6,437 nt of DNA from NCBI RefSeq assembly GCF_025833875.1, contig NZ_JAOYOD010000009.1, positions 1 through 6,437 on the forward strand. The letters are read 5' to 3'. Below the pieces are notes generated by a model. It did no database searches, was not told the DNA's origin, and was given only the letters and a program-made list of their open reading frames with translations. Positions within the stretch are counted from its first letter, which is position 1; every line of letters starts with the position of its first letter. This DNA comes from Reichenbachiella ulvae (GTDB taxonomy: Bacteria; Bacteroidota; Bacteroidia; Cytophagales; Cyclobacteriaceae). A program made the translations under genes and the position numbers. Shown piece by piece: positions 6,395-6,437 of this stretch.

Positions 6395-6437
6395 ATGGAT
6401 AAACCAGTTTTAAATTTATTTTTTCATGAAAAATTTT
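6395..6437 (+). CDS. Possible start of a further gene, cut by the window edge
   Basis: ATG 6395 opens MDKPVLNLFFHEKF and stays open to the edge (14 codons). The N-terminus looks protein-like and is preceded by an A/T-rich leader as is normal in Bacteroidota. Fourteen codons cannot establish a gene, and no family can be suggested. Confidence 0.3.
   Translation, partial: MDKPVLNLFFHEKF

Noticed and set aside
1..6437. CRISPR array, tRNA, rRNA, or a complete insertion sequence
   Set aside because: No regularly spaced repeats, no cloverleaf-like or rRNA-like segments, and no transposase or paired terminal repeats were seen on either strand.

Overview
The window is AT-rich throughout. It has no Shine-Dalgarno sequences at credible distances, two PepSY-like periplasmic proteins, signal peptides that end in the Ala|Gln style common in Bacteroidota, and a PAP2 phosphatase whose motifs are typical of that phylum. 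I read it as a member of the Bacteroidota, probably Cytophagia- or Flavobacteriia-like. This is inferred from protein style alone. All recognisable genes lie on the + strand.

Layout. Positions 2-266: the broken C-terminus of a multi-pass membrane protein, perhaps TauE/SafE-like. 259-534 and 549-1012: two consecutive PepSY-like secreted proteins, both frameshifted. 1013-1220: no gene seen. 1221-1441: a small unrecognised helical protein with one frameshift and an in-frame TAG. 1397-2037: a PAP2-family membrane phosphatase in about five reading-frame pieces, with all three catalytic motifs preserved. 2110-3077: a family 2, DPM1/GtrB-like glycosyltransferase with one frameshift between its two C-terminal membrane helices. 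3101-4063: a family 9 (heptosyltransferase-like) glycosyltransferase with one in-frame TAA near the N-terminus. 4064-4373: intergenic, with two tandem inverted repeats. 4374-6052: an exported serine hydrolase of the beta-lactamase fold with C-terminal beta-rich repeats, split by one frameshift. 6053-6394: intergenic. 6395-6437: possibly the start of another gene.

How the genes relate. PAP2 phosphatase, lipid-linked glycosyltransferase and GT9 enzyme follow one another with short gaps (72 and 23 bases). They look like a small envelope-glycan or lipid-modification operon. The PepSY-like pair (14-base gap) would act in the periplasm. The serine hydrolase is separated by 310 bases and is probably its own unit.

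The dominant signal is that every recognisable gene is interrupted, while the protein sequence on either side of each lesion stays good. I count about twelve lesions in the first 1.75 kb and only three in the following 4.3 kb. Several sit in or beside homopolymers, as long-read indel errors do. Others do not, and two are apparent Gln-to-stop substitutions. The two explanations, a poorly polished assembly or a decaying locus, cannot be separated from sequence alone. I found no CRISPR array, tRNA, rRNA, complete mobile element or convincing new system.
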